Below are positions 35,593 through 46,583 of a stretch of DNA of 63,498 nucleotides, one piece after another. The position numbers and the translations under genes are program-made. Origin of the DNA: Burkholderiaceae bacterium (GTDB lineage: Bacteria > Pseudomonadota > Gammaproteobacteria > Burkholderiales > Burkholderiaceae); assembly GCA_947448415.1 (NCBI GenBank), contig CANFMT010000015.1:1-63498 (forward strand), given 5' to 3'. Below the pieces are notes generated by a model. It made no database searches, was not told where the DNA came from, and saw nothing but the letters and a program-made list of their open reading frames with translations. Every line of letters starts with the position of its first letter. The first letter of the stretch is position 1.

Positions 35593-37109
35593 TATCTAGA
35601 CTCCCGATCACGACTGCGTAATCCATCGCGCTTATCAACAGAGCTATTACCACTTGAGGTCGATGCACTTGTGGAAGGTGAGCTAGTTGTCGTACTAGAT
35701 GAGCTAGAGCCAGTAGCGCCGCCAACAGTCACAGTTCCAGTAGGAGTAGATCCACCCGATGAATTGACCTGAGTGTTCGCTGCCTGAGCACTTTCAGCAC
35801 TGACTTGCGCCACAATCTTATCCAATGGCAAATACAAAAGGCTATTGCTCTTAGTGGTATCAACCAAGATCTTAGTCACGTTGTTATACATTTCGCGCAT
35901 GCTATCGATATACATACGATCACGAGTCACTTGTGGTGCCTTTGCATACTCCACTAGGATTTGTTTAAAGCGCGTAGCATCACCCTCTGCGGTAGCTACC
36001 ACACGGGCTTTATAACCTTCAGCCTCTTGTATCAAGCGTGCAGCGGTCCCTTTGGCGCGCGGAATAATGTCATTGGCGTAAGCCTCACCCTCACTCTTCA
36101 ATCGCTCTTGATCTTGTCCTGCTTTCACTGCATCATCAAACGCCGCTTGAACTTGCTCTGGTGGCTGAACGTTTTGCACCGTCACACTAGTGATGTAAAT
36201 ACCAGCTTTATAGCTATCTAAAATCTTCTGTATAGAGCTCGCTAAATCAATACCAATCTTTTCGCGTCCTTCATACAAAACAGTATCCATCTTGCTACGC
36301 GCAACAATTTCACGAACAGCAGTTTCGGCAGCTTGAACAACTGCCGTATCGGGATCGCGATTATTAAATAAATAATCGGTAGGATCTTTTAAGCGGTACT
36401 GCACAGCAAAGCGGACGTCGATGATGTTTTCATCTTCAGTCAGCATTGATGAATCTTTTTGGTTGGTCGCCTTAATCAATATAGGGCGCCCTACTTCAAC
36501 AGATCGCACTCCGGATAGGTTCACAGTTTCTTCTGACTGAATCGGCCAAGGCATGCGCCAGTTAATACCAGGCTTAGCGGTGTAATCATATTTACCAAAG
36601 GTCAGAATGACGCCTGCTTGACCCTCTTGGATAATAAAGAAACCACTGCAAACCCAGAAGAAGAATACAGCTGCAGCAGCAATCAAAATACTAGCTTTTG
36701 ATCCAAATGGATTGGTGAAATTAAAGTTCGGTGTAGGTGAACCTCCGCCACCTCCATTGCCGCCACGTTGTGAGGGGGGAGGAATATCTGTGCTGTTTGG
36801 TTTGTTATTAGGTTTAGGAGCAGATGTACCGCTAGCACCTGGCGACTTTTTGCCGCCAAACATGCCAGCAATTTTGTCGTTGAAATCACGCCACAACTCA
36901 TCCAAATCTGGTGGGCCGTCCGGCTTAGTTGGCTGACTTGTTGGTTGCCTATTTGGCTGAGTCTCTACCGGCTTGTTAGCATCTGGATCTGTCTTTGGGG
37001 CTTGCTCATTTCCCTGCCCATCTTTGGCATCTTTGGAACCATCAGTGTTGTGGCTATTGCCCCAGCCTGGATCATTGACCGAAAACAGGCCTATAAATTT
37101 ACGCATCAT
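35592..37109 (-). CDS. hflK: FtsH protease activity modulator HflK, extended termini
   Basis: A 505-residue SPFH protein (E. coli HflK 419). The N-terminal cytosolic segment is rich in Asp, Asn, Gln, Pro and Gly, including a poly-Gly stretch near residues 115-125. One membrane helix (ILIAAAAVFFFWVCSGFFII, about 140-160) is followed by the SPFH domain and coiled coil. The last 55 residues are Ser/Thr/Gly-rich low complexity ending in a charged DRESR tail. It overlaps hflX by 11 bases and hflC by one, so the three are translationally coupled. Confidence 0.96.
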   Translation of the reverse strand: MMRKFIGLFSVNDPGWGNSHNTDGSKDAKDGQGNEQAPKTDPDANKPVETQPNRQPTSQPTKPDGPPDLDELWRDFNDKIAGMFGGKKSPGASGTSAPKPNNKPNSTDIPPPSQRGGNGGGGGSPTPNFNFTNPFGSKASILIAAAAVFFFWVCSGFFIIQEGQAGVILTFGKYDYTAKPGINWRMPWPIQSEETVNLSGVRSVEVGRPILIKATNQKDSSMLTEDENIIDVRFAVQYRLKDPTDYLFNNRDPDTAVVQAAETAVREIVARSKMDTVLYEGREKIGIDLASSIQKILDSYKAGIYITSVTVQNVQPPEQVQAAFDDAVKAGQDQERLKSEGEAYANDIIPRAKGTAARLIQEAEGYKARVVATAEGDATRFKQILVEYAKAPQVTRDRMYIDSMREMYNNVTKILVDTTKSNSLLYLPLDKIVAQVSAESAQAANTQVNSSGGSTPTGTVTVGGATGSSSSSTTTSSPSTSASTSSGNSSVDKRDGLRSRDRESR

Positions 37110-38262
37110 TAGAAAAATAGCTTCGTTTGGGAATCGGATTAAATTCGGATGATTCTGGTCGTTCTGGTAAAGGTGCTAAAAACTCATCCGGAGCCATTTG
37201 TGTCTTGGCCCGGTTGTGCTCGACCCTTATTCTATCAGTCATTTGGGAGCATTCAGCTAGGGCTAAGCGAAGTAAATCAAGGCCCAAGCCCGTCTGGGCA
37301 GACAGGAAAACCTGACTGGGGAAGCCCTGCCCATCACGCTCTAAAACCGCCCCCCGGGTGAAGGTTTGGGGCATCAGGTCAATCTTGTTCATCACCTCAA
37401 TTCGAGGGATGTCATCCGCCCCGATTTCCTCCAAAACCGCCTCTACTTCAGCCTTTTGCTCCCTGGCTACAGGGCTACAGGCGTCAATAACATGCAAAAT
37501 CAGATCGGCATGGATAGTTTCGTCTAAGGTAGCCCTAAAAGCCTCAACCAGCTGATGGGGCAAATCCCGGATAAATCCAACCGTGTCAGAGACCACAATC
37601 GAGCCAACCCCGTCCAGGTGGACCCTCCTGGAAGTGGTATCCAAAGTCGCAAATAACTGATCGGCCGCATAAGTCCCTGCTTTTGTTAGGGCATTAAATA
37701 ATGTTGATTTACCAGCATTCGTATAACCAACCAAGGAAACTGAAAACACGTCTTTACGGTTTCGCGCCCTTCTTTGGGTTCTTTGTTGGCGCTGCAACTT
37801 TTCTAATTCATTTTCCAAGCGCTTTGCTTTGGTTGCTAGCATGCGTCGATCTAACTCCATCTGAGTCTCACCTGGGCCACCGCGTACACCAATACCTCCA
37901 CGTTGACGCTCTAAGTGGCTCCAAGCTCTTACTAAACGAGACATGCGATAACGCACTTGAGCCAATTCGACTTGCGTTTTACCAATATGACTTTGCGCTC
38001 TCTGGCTAAAGATATCCAAAATCAAACCGGTACGATCCATCACATGAAAACCAATGTGGCGCTCTAAATTTCGTTGCTGTGTTGGAGAAAGAGGATGATT
38101 AAAGATAGCGAGTTCAGCACCCTGCTCTTCCATCATCCTCTTGAGTTCATTGGCTTTGCCAGACCCAATAAACAGTGCAGGATCAGTCCTGCCTTTACGT
38201 GCAATAACGCTGGCTGCGGGTATAGAGCCGGCGCTATCAGCCAAAAGACTGAGCTCGGCCAT
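37099..38262 (-). CDS. hflX: GTPase HflX (true start probably further upstream)
   Basis: A ribosome-binding, stress-related GTPase. It has the HflX N-terminal domain, LVRAWSHLERQRGGIGVRGG, the Walker A GYTNAGKSTLF, switch II DTVGFIRDLP and NKID. The coordinates begin at the first ATG (387 residues), but conserved HflX sequence (AVLVGVDTGREDFADS) is encoded in frame upstream of that ATG. Between the preceding in-frame TAG and the ATG no GTG or TTG occurs; the only near-start is CTG at 38340, overlapping the hfq stop codon. See the finding. Confidence 0.95.
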   Translation of the reverse strand: MAELSLLADSAGSIPAASVIARKGRTDPALFIGSGKANELKRMMEEQGAELAIFNHPLSPTQQRNLERHIGFHVMDRTGLILDIFSQRAQSHIGKTQVELAQVRYRMSRLVRAWSHLERQRGGIGVRGGPGETQMELDRRMLATKAKRLENELEKLQRQQRTQRRARNRKDVFSVSLVGYTNAGKSTLFNALTKAGTYAADQLFATLDTTSRRVHLDGVGSIVVSDTVGFIRDLPHQLVEAFRATLDETIHADLILHVIDACSPVAREQKAEVEAVLEEIGADDIPRIEVMNKIDLMPQTFTRGAVLERDGQGFPSQVFLSAQTGLGLDLLRLALAECSQMTDRIRVEHNRAKTQMAPDEFLAPLPERPESSEFNPIPKRSYFSNDA

Positions 38263-38332
38263 ACTGTCTGCAAAATCCTCGCGTCCTGTATCGACTCCAA
38301 CAAGAACTGCGCGCGGTGCATCTACTCCAGTT

Positions 38333-38575
38333 TTATACAGGGCTAGCTTCTTCTAAACGGAACTCAATCGCACGAGCAGGAACGATCGTTGAGATTGCGT
38401 GTTTATAAACCATTTGTGTCACGGTATTGCGCAAGAGAACAACATATTGATCAAACGATTCAATATTGCCTTGCAACTTGATACCATTTACAAGATAGAT
38501 GGACACAGGAACGTGCTCTTTGCGCAATGCATTGAGGAAAGGATCCTGAAGTAATTGGATTTTATTGTTATTCAT
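38333..38575 (-). CDS. hfq: RNA chaperone Hfq
   Basis: An 80-residue Sm-like protein that forms a hexameric ring and mediates small RNA-mRNA pairing. The Sm1 motif ([20 protein letters not shown]) and the Sm2 motif (YKHAISTI) are both present, as is the Q-rich start of the proximal face (QLLQDPFLN). Unlike enteric Hfq it has almost no C-terminal tail, only about eight residues. AAGGGGCAG precedes the ATG. The 163 bases upstream probably hold its own promoter. hflX follows at once. Confidence 0.97.
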   Translation of the reverse strand: MNNNKIQLLQDPFLNALRKEHVPVSIYLVNGIKLQGNIESFDQYVVLLRNTVTQMVYKHAISTIVPARAIEFRLEEASPV

Positions 38576-38738
38576 ACTGCCCCTTATTTATCTTTTGCTA
38601 ACTACTTTTTTTGGAGTCTTGCTTTTTTAATTACTTACAAACTAATGCCTACTTTTCATATCTCAGAGCACTCTATATTGAGCCGTTTTCAGAAAAAATC
38701 AAGCCCAAGCGAGCTTAAGAATCAAAACTTAGCGCAAA

Positions 38739-40103
38739 TTAACGTTTTTTGCCTTTTTTACCCTTGTCAGCATCCACATAGGGGTTTTTAGCGGTATTCA
38801 TCTGGATACGCAAAGGGGTGCCGCGTAGCTTAAAGACATCCCTAAAACGACCCTCCAGATAACGTTTATAGCTATCAGTAACACCACTTAAAGAGGTTCC
38901 GTGAATTACCACGATAGGAGGGTTCATGCCCCCTTGGTGGGCATAACGTAATTTTGGACGACCCATACCAACGCGTTTTGGTTGTTGATGCTCAATGGCC
39001 TCTTGCAAAATACGAGTAAGACGTGGTGTTGGCAATTTAGCCATCGCAGCTGCATAAGCAGCATCCACATCCTTAAAGAGGTCCTTAAGACCAGTTCCTT
39101 TTTTAGCGGAAATCGGATGGACGTTTGCAAAGTCTAAGAAACGTAACTTTTGAGCAATCTCTAAACGTGCACGCTCCTTAACGTAGGCATCGATACCATC
39201 CCACTTATTAACAGCAACCACTAAAGCACGCCCTGCTTCCACAATAAATCCGGCGATGTGTGCATCTTGCTCAGAAATATCTTGCTGGGCATCCAACATC
39301 AAAATCACGACATTACAGTCTGCAATTGCTTGCAATGTTTTAACGACTGAAAACTTTTCAATTGCTTCAAATACTTTGCCACGACGACGCAAGCCCGCGG
39401 TGTCTACCAAAATATAAGGCTTGCCATTCCGCTCAAATGGCACTTCAATCGCATCACGAGTTGTGCCAGGCATATCAAAGGCAATGACCCGCTCTTCGCC
39501 AATTAACTTATTAATCAAAGTTGATTTACCAACGTTTGGACGGCCCACTACCGCAATCTTCATTGGGCGATTTGGATCGCTGGCTAATTCATCCTCATCT
39601 GGCTCTGCAATCCCAAGTGAATCTAGCGCATCATCAATTAGACCGCGTACCCCATCGCCGTGTGCAGAGGAGATTGGGAAAGGCTCACCTAAGCCTAGCT
39701 CATGAAAGTCAGCAGTAACAACACCGGCTTGCATGCCTTCTGTTTTATTCACCGCCAATATGACCGGTCTACCAGTCTTGCGTAAGAAATCTGCAATCAC
39801 TCGATCTTGTGGCGCCATACCCAAGCGTCCATCGACTAAGAAAATGATGATGTCAGACTCAGCAACGGCTTGCTTAGTTTGCTTGGCCATTTCAGCAACA
39901 ATGCCAGTCTTAGCAACAGGCTCAAAACCGCCGGTATCTACGCAAATAAATGCGCGCTCACCAATACGACCTTTGCCATAGTGACGATCTCTCGTTAAAC
40001 CAGAAAAATCGGCAACCAATGCATCGCGCGAACGTGTTAAGCGATTAAAGAGAGTCGACTTGCCAACATTAGGACGGCCGACGATAGTGATGACTGGATT
40101 CAT
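38739..40103 (-). CDS. der: ribosome biogenesis GTPase Der
   Basis: A tandem-G-domain GTPase needed for 50S subunit assembly. Both Walker A motifs read GRPNVGKST, near residues 8 and 188. The NKTEG and NKWDG guanine-specificity motifs and the DTAG/DTGG switch II motifs are visible, and a KH-like C-terminal domain ends in a Lys-rich tail. The 454 residues are typical. It overlaps the bamB stop codon by 4 bases. Confidence 0.98.
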   Translation of the reverse strand: MNPVITIVGRPNVGKSTLFNRLTRSRDALVADFSGLTRDRHYGKGRIGERAFICVDTGGFEPVAKTGIVAEMAKQTKQAVAESDIIIFLVDGRLGMAPQDRVIADFLRKTGRPVILAVNKTEGMQAGVVTADFHELGLGEPFPISSAHGDGVRGLIDDALDSLGIAEPDEDELASDPNRPMKIAVVGRPNVGKSTLINKLIGEERVIAFDMPGTTRDAIEVPFERNGKPYILVDTAGLRRRGKVFEAIEKFSVVKTLQAIADCNVVILMLDAQQDISEQDAHIAGFIVEAGRALVVAVNKWDGIDAYVKERARLEIAQKLRFLDFANVHPISAKKGTGLKDLFKDVDAAYAAAMAKLPTPRLTRILQEAIEHQQPKRVGMGRPKLRYAHQGGMNPPIVVIHGTSLSGVTDSYKRYLEGRFRDVFKLRGTPLRIQMNTAKNPYVDADKGKKGKKR

Positions 40104-41245
40104 TTTGGACTGTACGCCGCTATTTTTCCACCTTGAGATTGAATCAAGATGAGGCCACCCACAGCAATGGGGGCAGCCGAGATTGGACTGCTATCGTGAC
40201 GAATACGCGCAATTAAATCGCCATTCGACTGTGAAAATGCATGGATATAACCTTGAGCATCACCCATCAACAATACCCTGCCGATAGCCAATGACTCACC
40301 TACATCACGGAAAGTAAGTTGTGTATTTTCCCAAACTTGTGTGCCATCTTTTACAGCAAAGGCTGTCACATAGGATTTTTCATTTGCGGAGAACACCATC
40401 TCTGGGCTTTGTGATGTGCCGGTGTAGCTAGAGTAGTCCTTAAACCACAATAAATTGCCGGTACGTGCCTGGCCACATCCAATTCTCCCTTGATATGACA
40501 CGGCGCAAATGATCTCGCCATCCATGCTTGGCTTGGCGGTGACGTCATTCAAACGTTCAATCTCAGAAAACCCTTTTGGGAAAGAAACAGGTGTTTCCCA
40601 TACTAATCCGCCGTTAGCAATAGCAATCATGCCAAAGCGACCGCCAGCAAATCCAGTGACAATAACCTCATTACCAATGGCTAACATGCCATAACCAACA
40701 CGGAGTGATAAAGCAGATTGCTGACGCTGATAAGTCCACTTGCGAACACCTGTTAAAGCATCAAAGCCGACAAAGCGATTATCGAGTGCGCGCACGACAA
40801 CAACGCCACCCGCAACAATAGGCTCACTCAATACTTCACTACCAACACTTACTTTCCAGATTTGCTTGCCGGTATCGTCATAAGCAAAGACAGTACCCTT
40901 GGTCGTTACAGCAACAGTAGTGCGGCCATCCGATCCAGGGCCAATAGAGAGACGCTCTGGAACAGAGACTTCCCAAACCTTATTACCGGTACTTAAATCA
41001 ATCTTCGCTAAATTCCCACGATGTGAAGCTGCATACACCGCATCACCCGCTACTACTGGGTGAAAGTTAAATGACTCTGAAGATCCAATCGATGTTGACC
41101 AAACTAGCTGCATATCAAACTGGTTAGTAACGGGCGTTAACTCTGCGGGTTTGCGCACCCTGGAGTTGCCAGAACAAGCGACCAAGGCTAAGCTAACTGA
41201 GCCCAAAAGAAAGACTGTAGCAACAATCTTTGATAAACGTTTCAT
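40100..41245 (-). CDS. bamB: outer membrane assembly lipoprotein BamB
   Basis: An eight-bladed PQQ-like beta-propeller lipoprotein that supports outer-membrane protein insertion with BamA. The signal peptide ends in a lipobox SLALVAC. Blade motifs of the type G-x-x-x-WE/WK recur ([37 protein letters not shown]). The start at 41245 is chosen because AGGG lies 9 bases upstream and the n-region is then MKRLSK; in-frame alternatives at 41251, 41254 and a GTG at 41269 exist. Coupled to yfgM and der by overlaps. Confidence 0.94.
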   Translation of the reverse strand: MKRLSKIVATVFLLGSVSLALVACSGNSRVRKPAELTPVTNQFDMQLVWSTSIGSSESFNFHPVVAGDAVYAASHRGNLAKIDLSTGNKVWEVSVPERLSIGPGSDGRTTVAVTTKGTVFAYDDTGKQIWKVSVGSEVLSEPIVAGGVVVVRALDNRFVGFDALTGVRKWTYQRQQSALSLRVGYGMLAIGNEVIVTGFAGGRFGMIAIANGGLVWETPVSFPKGFSEIERLNDVTAKPSMDGEIICAVSYQGRIGCGQARTGNLLWFKDYSSYTGTSQSPEMVFSANEKSYVTAFAVKDGTQVWENTQLTFRDVGESLAIGRVLLMGDAQGYIHAFSQSNGDLIARIRHDSSPISAAPIAVGGLILIQSQGGKIAAYSPK

Positions 41246-41265
41246 CGTCATCATCCCTATTTTGA

Positions 41266-41925
41266 TCACTGTGCTATTCCGCCTACTGCATCTAACTTAA
41301 CCTTGAGAAGGCGGCGCGCTTCATCGGGCAATTCTTTAGATTGGTCTAATTTTTTCCAAGCATCTTGATAGCTTTGTTTTGCTTGCTCATTTTTCTTTTG
41401 AGCTAAATACCAATCACCACGACGCTCAAGCCATAAAGCTTCAAAACCTGCAATCGGCTTCTCATTCAAAATTTGATCAGCTTCAGCAAAATCCTTTTCA
41501 CTACCCTGCTCAATCAGTTGAGAAACTAAACGTAACTTACCTAAAGCTAAGTAACCCTCATTCGAAGCATTCTTAGCAGTCCAACGCAAATAGTCCAATG
41601 CTTTAGCACTGTCACCTGCATCAGATGCAATGCGCGCTGCAATCAAACTAGACATCGGCGCATAAGGAGTCCGCGCAAAATCTTTTTGCAAATCATCAGC
41701 GGCGCGCAAGGTTTGATCTTTATCACCCTTGGCAATGGCACCGATCATGGTTTCATAAAGTTTAGATGCTTCAAGTGCTTGGCTATTGCGCCACCACTGA
41801 TATCCAGCGTAAGCGGCATAGGCAAACAACATGACTGTTACAACGCCAGTTATCAGATTGCGGTACTTCTGCCAAAATGCTTTAAGTTGGTCCCACTGTT
41901 CTTGTTCTTCTAGATCTAAAGGCAT
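41266..41925 (-). CDS. yfgM: YfgM-like tetratricopeptide membrane protein
   Basis: A 219-residue inner-membrane protein with a short cytosolic start (LEEQEQWDQLKAFWQKY), one membrane helix (about 22-42) and a periplasmic helical-repeat domain resembling tetratricopeptide repeats. This is the YfgM family, an ancillary SecYEG/periplasmic chaperone factor in E. coli. Its place between hisS and bamB is the usual one. The start lies 47 bases after the hisS stop. Confidence 0.92.
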   Translation of the reverse strand: MPLDLEEQEQWDQLKAFWQKYRNLITGVVTVMLFAYAAYAGYQWWRNSQALEASKLYETMIGAIAKGDKDQTLRAADDLQKDFARTPYAPMSSLIAARIASDAGDSAKALDYLRWTAKNASNEGYLALGKLRLVSQLIEQGSEKDFAEADQILNEKPIAGFEALWLERRGDWYLAQKKNEQAKQSYQDAWKKLDQSKELPDEARRLLKVKLDAVGGIAQ

Positions 41926-41972
41926 GTCAATCCAAGCTAATTAATAGGTAAATCATGTGTAATAGGTTAATT

Positions 41973-43301
41973 CTATTCGGAGGCGCCTACCAAGGCATCA
42001 ATTGCCGCCCCCAGGACATCATCCAATGGTATGGACTTCTGCTCTCCCGTGCCACGTAAGTCCTTGAGCTGGGCCTCATTCTTCGCTAATTCGTCAGGCC
42101 CAATAATGACCGCAAAGGCAGCCCCACTACTATCGGCCTTCTTCATTTGAGACTTAAAGCTAGCTGACTGACCATCTGGCGGACAGAAAAGAATGGTGTC
42201 TATTCCGGCACTGCGTAAGCGCTCAGCAATAATCATAGCGGCAGTTAAGGTCTCGCCACCTTGGTGCAACACAAAGATATCGCATTGAGCTTGCGCCTCT
42301 GGCAAGGAGCCCGATACCTTCATTAACTCGAGAACACGCTCCATACCCATTGCCCACCCACAAGCAGGCGCTGCTTTGCCGCCCATACGCTCGATTAAGG
42401 GATCATAGCGACCGCCACCGGCAATCGTACCTTGCGCACCCAACTCTTCAGTAATCCACTCAAATACAGTGAGGTTGTAATAATCCAAACCGCGCACTAA
42501 ACGTGGATTGATTTTGCAAGGGATATTGTTAGCTTTGATTAGATCTTGAACTGCATTGAAATGCTTGAGCGACTCTTCACCCAAGAAATCCAATAACTTT
42601 GGTGCACCTTCTATCAATTCTTGCATCTCTGGATTTTTAGAATCCAAAATGCGCAAAGGATTAGTAATTAGGCGGCGTTGAGAATCTTCATCAAGCTTCT
42701 CTTGATTCTTTTCAAAATACGTCACCAAAGCAGCGCGATGTTCGGCGCGCTCTGGCGCCTGTCCTAAGGAGTTGATTTCCAAACGCACGCCCTTCAGACC
42801 CAACTCATCCCATAAGCGCTGGCCCATCAAGATGATTTCAGCATCAATATCTGGTCCTGCAAAGCCAAGCGCTTCAATACCAAATTGATGGAACTGACGA
42901 TAACGGCCACGCTGTGGGCGCTCATGACGGAACATTGGTCCGGTATACCAAAGACGCTTGGGTCCCTCGTACAGCAAATTGTTTTCAATAACGGAACGCA
43001 CTAAAGCAGCAGTACCTTCTGGACGCAAAGTGAGTTGCTCGCCATTAAGACGATCTTCGAAGGAATACATTTCTTTTTCAACAATATCGGTAACCTCACC
43101 AATGCCACGTTGAAATACCGCTGTAGCTTCTACAATCGGCGTCCTTAAAAACTCATAACCATAAGCACGAGTTAAATCACGTAGGACGTGCTCAAGATGA
43201 GCCCACTGCGCAGCATCGGCTGGCAGCAAATCATTCATGCCACGTACGCCATTAATTTTTTGCGTTTTCTGAACTTTAGCTTTTTGGGTTTCGTCGGTCA
43301 T
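41973..43301 (-). CDS. hisS: histidyl-tRNA synthetase
   Basis: Charges tRNA-His. A class II synthetase of 442 residues with motif 1 near FLRTPIVEA, motif 2 around [14 protein letters not shown], the histidine-specific [15 protein letters not shown], motif 3 [14 protein letters not shown] and a complete C-terminal anticodon-binding domain. It begins with a short extension ([20 protein letters not shown]). It lies 26 bases after ispG in the same direction. Confidence 0.97.
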   Translation of the reverse strand: MTDETQKAKVQKTQKINGVRGMNDLLPADAAQWAHLEHVLRDLTRAYGYEFLRTPIVEATAVFQRGIGEVTDIVEKEMYSFEDRLNGEQLTLRPEGTAALVRSVIENNLLYEGPKRLWYTGPMFRHERPQRGRYRQFHQFGIEALGFAGPDIDAEIILMGQRLWDELGLKGVRLEINSLGQAPERAEHRAALVTYFEKNQEKLDEDSQRRLITNPLRILDSKNPEMQELIEGAPKLLDFLGEESLKHFNAVQDLIKANNIPCKINPRLVRGLDYYNLTVFEWITEELGAQGTIAGGGRYDPLIERMGGKAAPACGWAMGMERVLELMKVSGSLPEAQAQCDIFVLHQGGETLTAAMIIAERLRSAGIDTILFCPPDGQSASFKSQMKKADSSGAAFAVIIGPDELAKNEAQLKDLRGTGEQKSIPLDDVLGAAIDALVGASE

Positions 43302-43327
43302 TTTTATTGTTACTTTATGAATTCTTT

Positions 43328-44605
43328 TTATACTTTTGCGGCATAGTTCTGTTTGACATAGTCATCCACAATGACCTGAAACTCTTCGGCAATTTTCTCA
43401 CCACGCAAGGTTTTTACTTTCACACCATCCACAAAGACCGGGGCAGCTGGGGTTTCACCGGTTCCTGGCAAAGAAATACCAATATTGGCATGCTTACTCT
43501 CGCCCGGGCCATTAACGATACAGCCCATAACTGCAACATTCATATTCTCTACCCCAGGGTGGGTTTTCTTCCAAATCGGCATTTGCTGACGCAAATAGGA
43601 TTGAATATTAGCTGCTAGCTCTTGAAAGGTTGTACTGGTGGTTCTGCCACAACCAGGACATGCAATCACCATTGGCGTGAAATTACGCAAGCCCATAGTT
43701 TGTAAAATTTCTTGAGCAACAATGACTTCATTTTCACGAGGCGCGCCTGGATCAGGCGTTAATGAGACACGTATAGTGTCGCCAATACCCTCTTGCAACA
43801 AAATACCCATGGCTGCAGTAGAAGACACAATGCCTTTACTACCCATACCAGCTTCGGTTAAACCCAAATGCAACGGATAGTCTGAACGACGTGAGAGATC
43901 GCGATACACAGCAACCAAATCCTGCACATTGCTGACTTTGCAGGAGAGCAAAATTTGATTCGGGTTCATACCAAACTCAACTGCTTTTTCTGCAGACTGT
44001 AATGCCGACTGAATCAACGCTTCAATCATCACTTCTTGCGCAGTCTTAGGGTTTGGCAGAGCTGCGTTGCTATCCATAATGGATGCTAATAGCTCTTGGT
44101 CTAAGCTTCCCCAGTTCACACCAATTCGAATGGGCTTATCGTATTTACATGCAGCCTCAATCATTTGCGCAAATTGCGGGTCACGCTTGGCGCCCTTACC
44201 CACATTACCTGGGTTGATACGGTACTTCGAGAGTGCTTTCGCGCACTCTGGAAAATCATTTAATAAAGTGTGGCCGTTGTAATGAAAATCTCCAATCAAG
44301 GGCACGAGCACATCCATCTTATCTAACTGCTCACGAATATAAGGGACTGCTGCTGCAGCCTCTGGAGTATTTACAGTGATGCGCACCATCTCTGAGCCAG
44401 CACGTGCTAATTCTTTTACTTGAATGGCGGTTCCAACCGCATCGGCTGTATCGGTATTGGTCATCGACTGCACACGCACGGGGGAATCCCCACCAACGGT
44501 GATGATGTTAGTTTTCCAAGCGACTATTGCTTGGCGAGTTGCACGCTTAGGACTAGGGCCCAAAGGTAAATTTGGCAGCGGTGGTAATGAATGATTAGAG
44601 CTCAT
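43328..44605 (-). CDS. ispG: 4-hydroxy-3-methylbut-2-enyl diphosphate synthase (flavodoxin)
   Basis: An iron-sulfur enzyme of the MEP isoprenoid pathway. 425 residues with the N-terminal TIM-barrel ([23 protein letters not shown]) and the C-terminal [4Fe-4S] domain, where CPGCGRTT and [10 protein letters not shown] supply the three cysteines and the glutamate ligand. The insert between these motifs (IQSYLRQQ... near 330-350) is typical of the proteobacterial form. It directly follows rlmN by 25 bases, with no pilF or rodZ between. Confidence 0.97.
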   Translation of the reverse strand: MSSNHSLPPLPNLPLGPSPKRATRQAIVAWKTNIITVGGDSPVRVQSMTNTDTADAVGTAIQVKELARAGSEMVRITVNTPEAAAAVPYIREQLDKMDVLVPLIGDFHYNGHTLLNDFPECAKALSKYRINPGNVGKGAKRDPQFAQMIEAACKYDKPIRIGVNWGSLDQELLASIMDSNAALPNPKTAQEVMIEALIQSALQSAEKAVEFGMNPNQILLSCKVSNVQDLVAVYRDLSRRSDYPLHLGLTEAGMGSKGIVSSTAAMGILLQEGIGDTIRVSLTPDPGAPRENEVIVAQEILQTMGLRNFTPMVIACPGCGRTTSTTFQELAANIQSYLRQQMPIWKKTHPGVENMNVAVMGCIVNGPGESKHANIGISLPGTGETPAAPVFVDGVKVKTLRGEKIAEEFQVIVDDYVKQNYAAKV

Positions 44606-44630
44606 CGGGATCTGTATTTTGGATTAATGA

Positions 44631-45851
44631 TTAATTAAGCTTTTTGAGCCATTCAATGGGATGCTCGTTTGATCCTAAATCGGGCTCGTCATCGGTCTCA
44701 ACTTCAGTGATGTCGATTTCTGCTTTATGTACATCACGCTCACGCACTCGGGTGCGATCCACGACATCGCCAGCCAACTGACCACACGCGGCAGCAATAT
44801 CATCTCCACGAGTCTTGCGAACGGTGGCTACCATGCCTGCATCTAAGAGAATGCTGGCAAAGGCATTTACACGCTGGGCTGGTGAGCGCTTCAAGCCAGA
44901 CTCTGGAAAAGGGTTAAATGGAATCAGGTTAATTTTGCACTTAATGTTTTTGAGCAAGCGCACTAATTCTTTTGCTTGGATATCAGAATCATTCACGCCA
45001 TCGAGCATGCAATACTCAAAGGTCAAGAAATCTCTGGGTGCAAATGGCAAATAACGCTCACATGCATCAAGCAATTCACGCAGTGGATATTTCTGATTGA
45101 GTGGTACCAGTTGATCACGCAATGTGTCGTTTGGTGCGTGCAAAGATACTGCTAATGCTACTGGGCAATCTTGCGCAAGACGATCAATCATCGGCACAAC
45201 ACCTGATGTTGATACCGTTACACGACGACGCGATAAACCATACGCTCTGTCATCAAGCATGAGACGTAATGCAGTGACAACATTATCGTAGTTGAGCAAG
45301 GGTTCGCCCATGCCCATCATCACCACATTTGAAATCACACGACCTGTATGCTCCCAACCTGGGGTTGGAAACTTTTCAATTCTGCGAATAGCTTCTGGGT
45401 CATTACGTAAAAGGTGTTCAGCAAACCAAAGTTGTCCAATGATTTCGCCAGAAGTCAGATTGCGTGAGAAACCTTGATGCCCTGTTGAGCAAAAGCGGCA
45501 ATTGACTGCGCAGCCTGCTTGGGAAGAGATGCACAAGGTACCTCGGTCATCCTCAGGGATAAATACGGACTCCACCGCATTGCCAGCGCCCACGTCCAGC
45601 AACCATTTGCGGGTGCCGTCTAGCGCGTGCTCGTCTTTAATAATGGGAAGAGAAAGGACTTCTGCCTTGTCTAGCAAGGTAGCTCTAAAGCTTTTTGCTA
45701 AATCACTCATGTCATTAATGTCAGATACACCACGTTGATGTATCCACTGCATGAGTTGTTTTGCCCTGAAGGGCTTTTCATTCAACCCCGCGACATACGC
45801 CGCCATTTGGTCAGCGTCAAAATCTAAGAGATTTACGCGCGGGGAGGTCAA
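44631..45851 (-). CDS. rlmN: dual-specificity rRNA/tRNA adenine-C2 methyltransferase RlmN
   Basis: A radical-SAM enzyme methylating A2503 of 23S rRNA and A37 of some tRNAs. The CxxxCxxC cluster motif reads [15 protein letters not shown], and the resolving cysteine lies near the C-terminus ([12 protein letters not shown]). The start is TTG: the family-conserved NLLDFD motif lies just after it, AAGTAGG is 5 bases upstream, and no ATG is available before residue 16. An acidic tail of about 35 residues ([13 protein letters not shown]) extends beyond the core. Confidence 0.96.
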   Translation of the reverse strand: MTSPRVNLLDFDADQMAAYVAGLNEKPFRAKQLMQWIHQRGVSDINDMSDLAKSFRATLLDKAEVLSLPIIKDEHALDGTRKWLLDVGAGNAVESVFIPEDDRGTLCISSQAGCAVNCRFCSTGHQGFSRNLTSGEIIGQLWFAEHLLRNDPEAIRRIEKFPTPGWEHTGRVISNVVMMGMGEPLLNYDNVVTALRLMLDDRAYGLSRRRVTVSTSGVVPMIDRLAQDCPVALAVSLHAPNDTLRDQLVPLNQKYPLRELLDACERYLPFAPRDFLTFEYCMLDGVNDSDIQAKELVRLLKNIKCKINLIPFNPFPESGLKRSPAQRVNAFASILLDAGMVATVRKTRGDDIAAACGQLAGDVVDRTRVRERDVHKAEIDITEVETDDEPDLGSNEHPIEWLKKLN

Positions 45852-45896
45852 TGCGCCTACTTATAAAAAGGTAGCTTATTGAAATAAAAGCTGTGA

Positions 45897-46322
45897 TTAA
45901 CGATTGAAAACATTCATGCCAGGGAAGAAGAATGCAACTTCCACAGCAGCTGTTTCAGGGGCGTCAGAACCATGAACTGCGTTGGCATCGATGCTGTCAG
46001 CAAAATCAGCACGGATTGTGCCTTTTTCTGCCTTCTTAGGATCAGTAGCGCCCATCAAGTCACGATTCTTAGCAATAGCGCCTTCGCCTTGTAATACTTG
46101 AATCATTACAGGACCAGAAATCATGAAGCTCACTAAGTCTTTGAAGAAAGGACGATCTTTGTGAACGCCGTAGAACTGCTCAGCTTCATTTTGTGACAAA
46201 TGCGCCATTCTGGAAGCAACGATCTTCAAACCAGCAGATTCGAAACGGTCATAGATTTTGCCGATGACGTTTTTAGCGACAGCATCAGGTTTGATAATAG
46301 AAAGGGTGCGTTCAATTGCCAT
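45897..46322 (-). CDS. ndk: nucleoside diphosphate kinase
   Basis: Equilibrates nucleoside di- and triphosphates. 141 residues from [13 protein letters not shown]; an in-frame start at 46346 would add eight unlike residues. The phosphohistidine is in [10 protein letters not shown] near residue 117. It lies 45 bases before rlmN and heads the long leftward array that ends at purA. A TATAAT (46399-46404) on the minus strand gives a likely promoter. Confidence 0.97.
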   Translation of the reverse strand: MAIERTLSIIKPDAVAKNVIGKIYDRFESAGLKIVASRMAHLSQNEAEQFYGVHKDRPFFKDLVSFMISGPVMIQVLQGEGAIAKNRDLMGATDPKKAEKGTIRADFADSIDANAVHGSDAPETAAVEVAFFFPGMNVFNR

Positions 46323-46398
46323 GCAAGACTCCAATAGTGATTTCAAAGGTATTTGTCAGGTAAGGCATAAGAAGCCACCCTACTCCAACGACCCCCAA

Positions 46399-46404
46399 AT
46401 TATA
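46399..46404 (-). promoter_or_regulatory. -10 element upstream of ndk
   Basis: A perfect TATAAT on the minus strand preceded by TG, about 76 bases from the ndk start. No convincing -35 element is seen. A CCCTA/TAGGG dyad (46425-46440) lies just upstream and could be an operator. Confidence 0.4.
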
Positions 46405-46536
46405 CATTGCCTGACAGTATTTACCCCTATATAAGTAGGGCTAAGCCGTTGAATTTACAGGGCATAAGCCTTCATTTTGTAGGTCTTTTCTATGGGGGCT
46501 TGAAATTTAGGCATTTTGTCTATACTTAGTCTCAAC

Positions 46537-46551
46537 AGCCCTTGATGGGCT
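46537..46551 (+). promoter_or_regulatory. leader hairpin before the Bax-inhibitor-1 family gene
   Basis: AGCCC-TTGAT-GGGCT hairpin about 30 bases before the start codon, downstream of a TATACT -10-like element (46521-46526). It lies in the expected 5' leader. Role unknown. Confidence 0.3.
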
Positions 46552-46583
46552 CTTGAAATAACTTTGAAAAAGAAGGAGTCAAT

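Noticed and set aside
46500..46526. Full sigma-70 promoter for the Bax-inhibitor-1 family gene
   Set aside because: TTGAAA and TATACT are present but only 15 bases apart, too short to claim with confidence.
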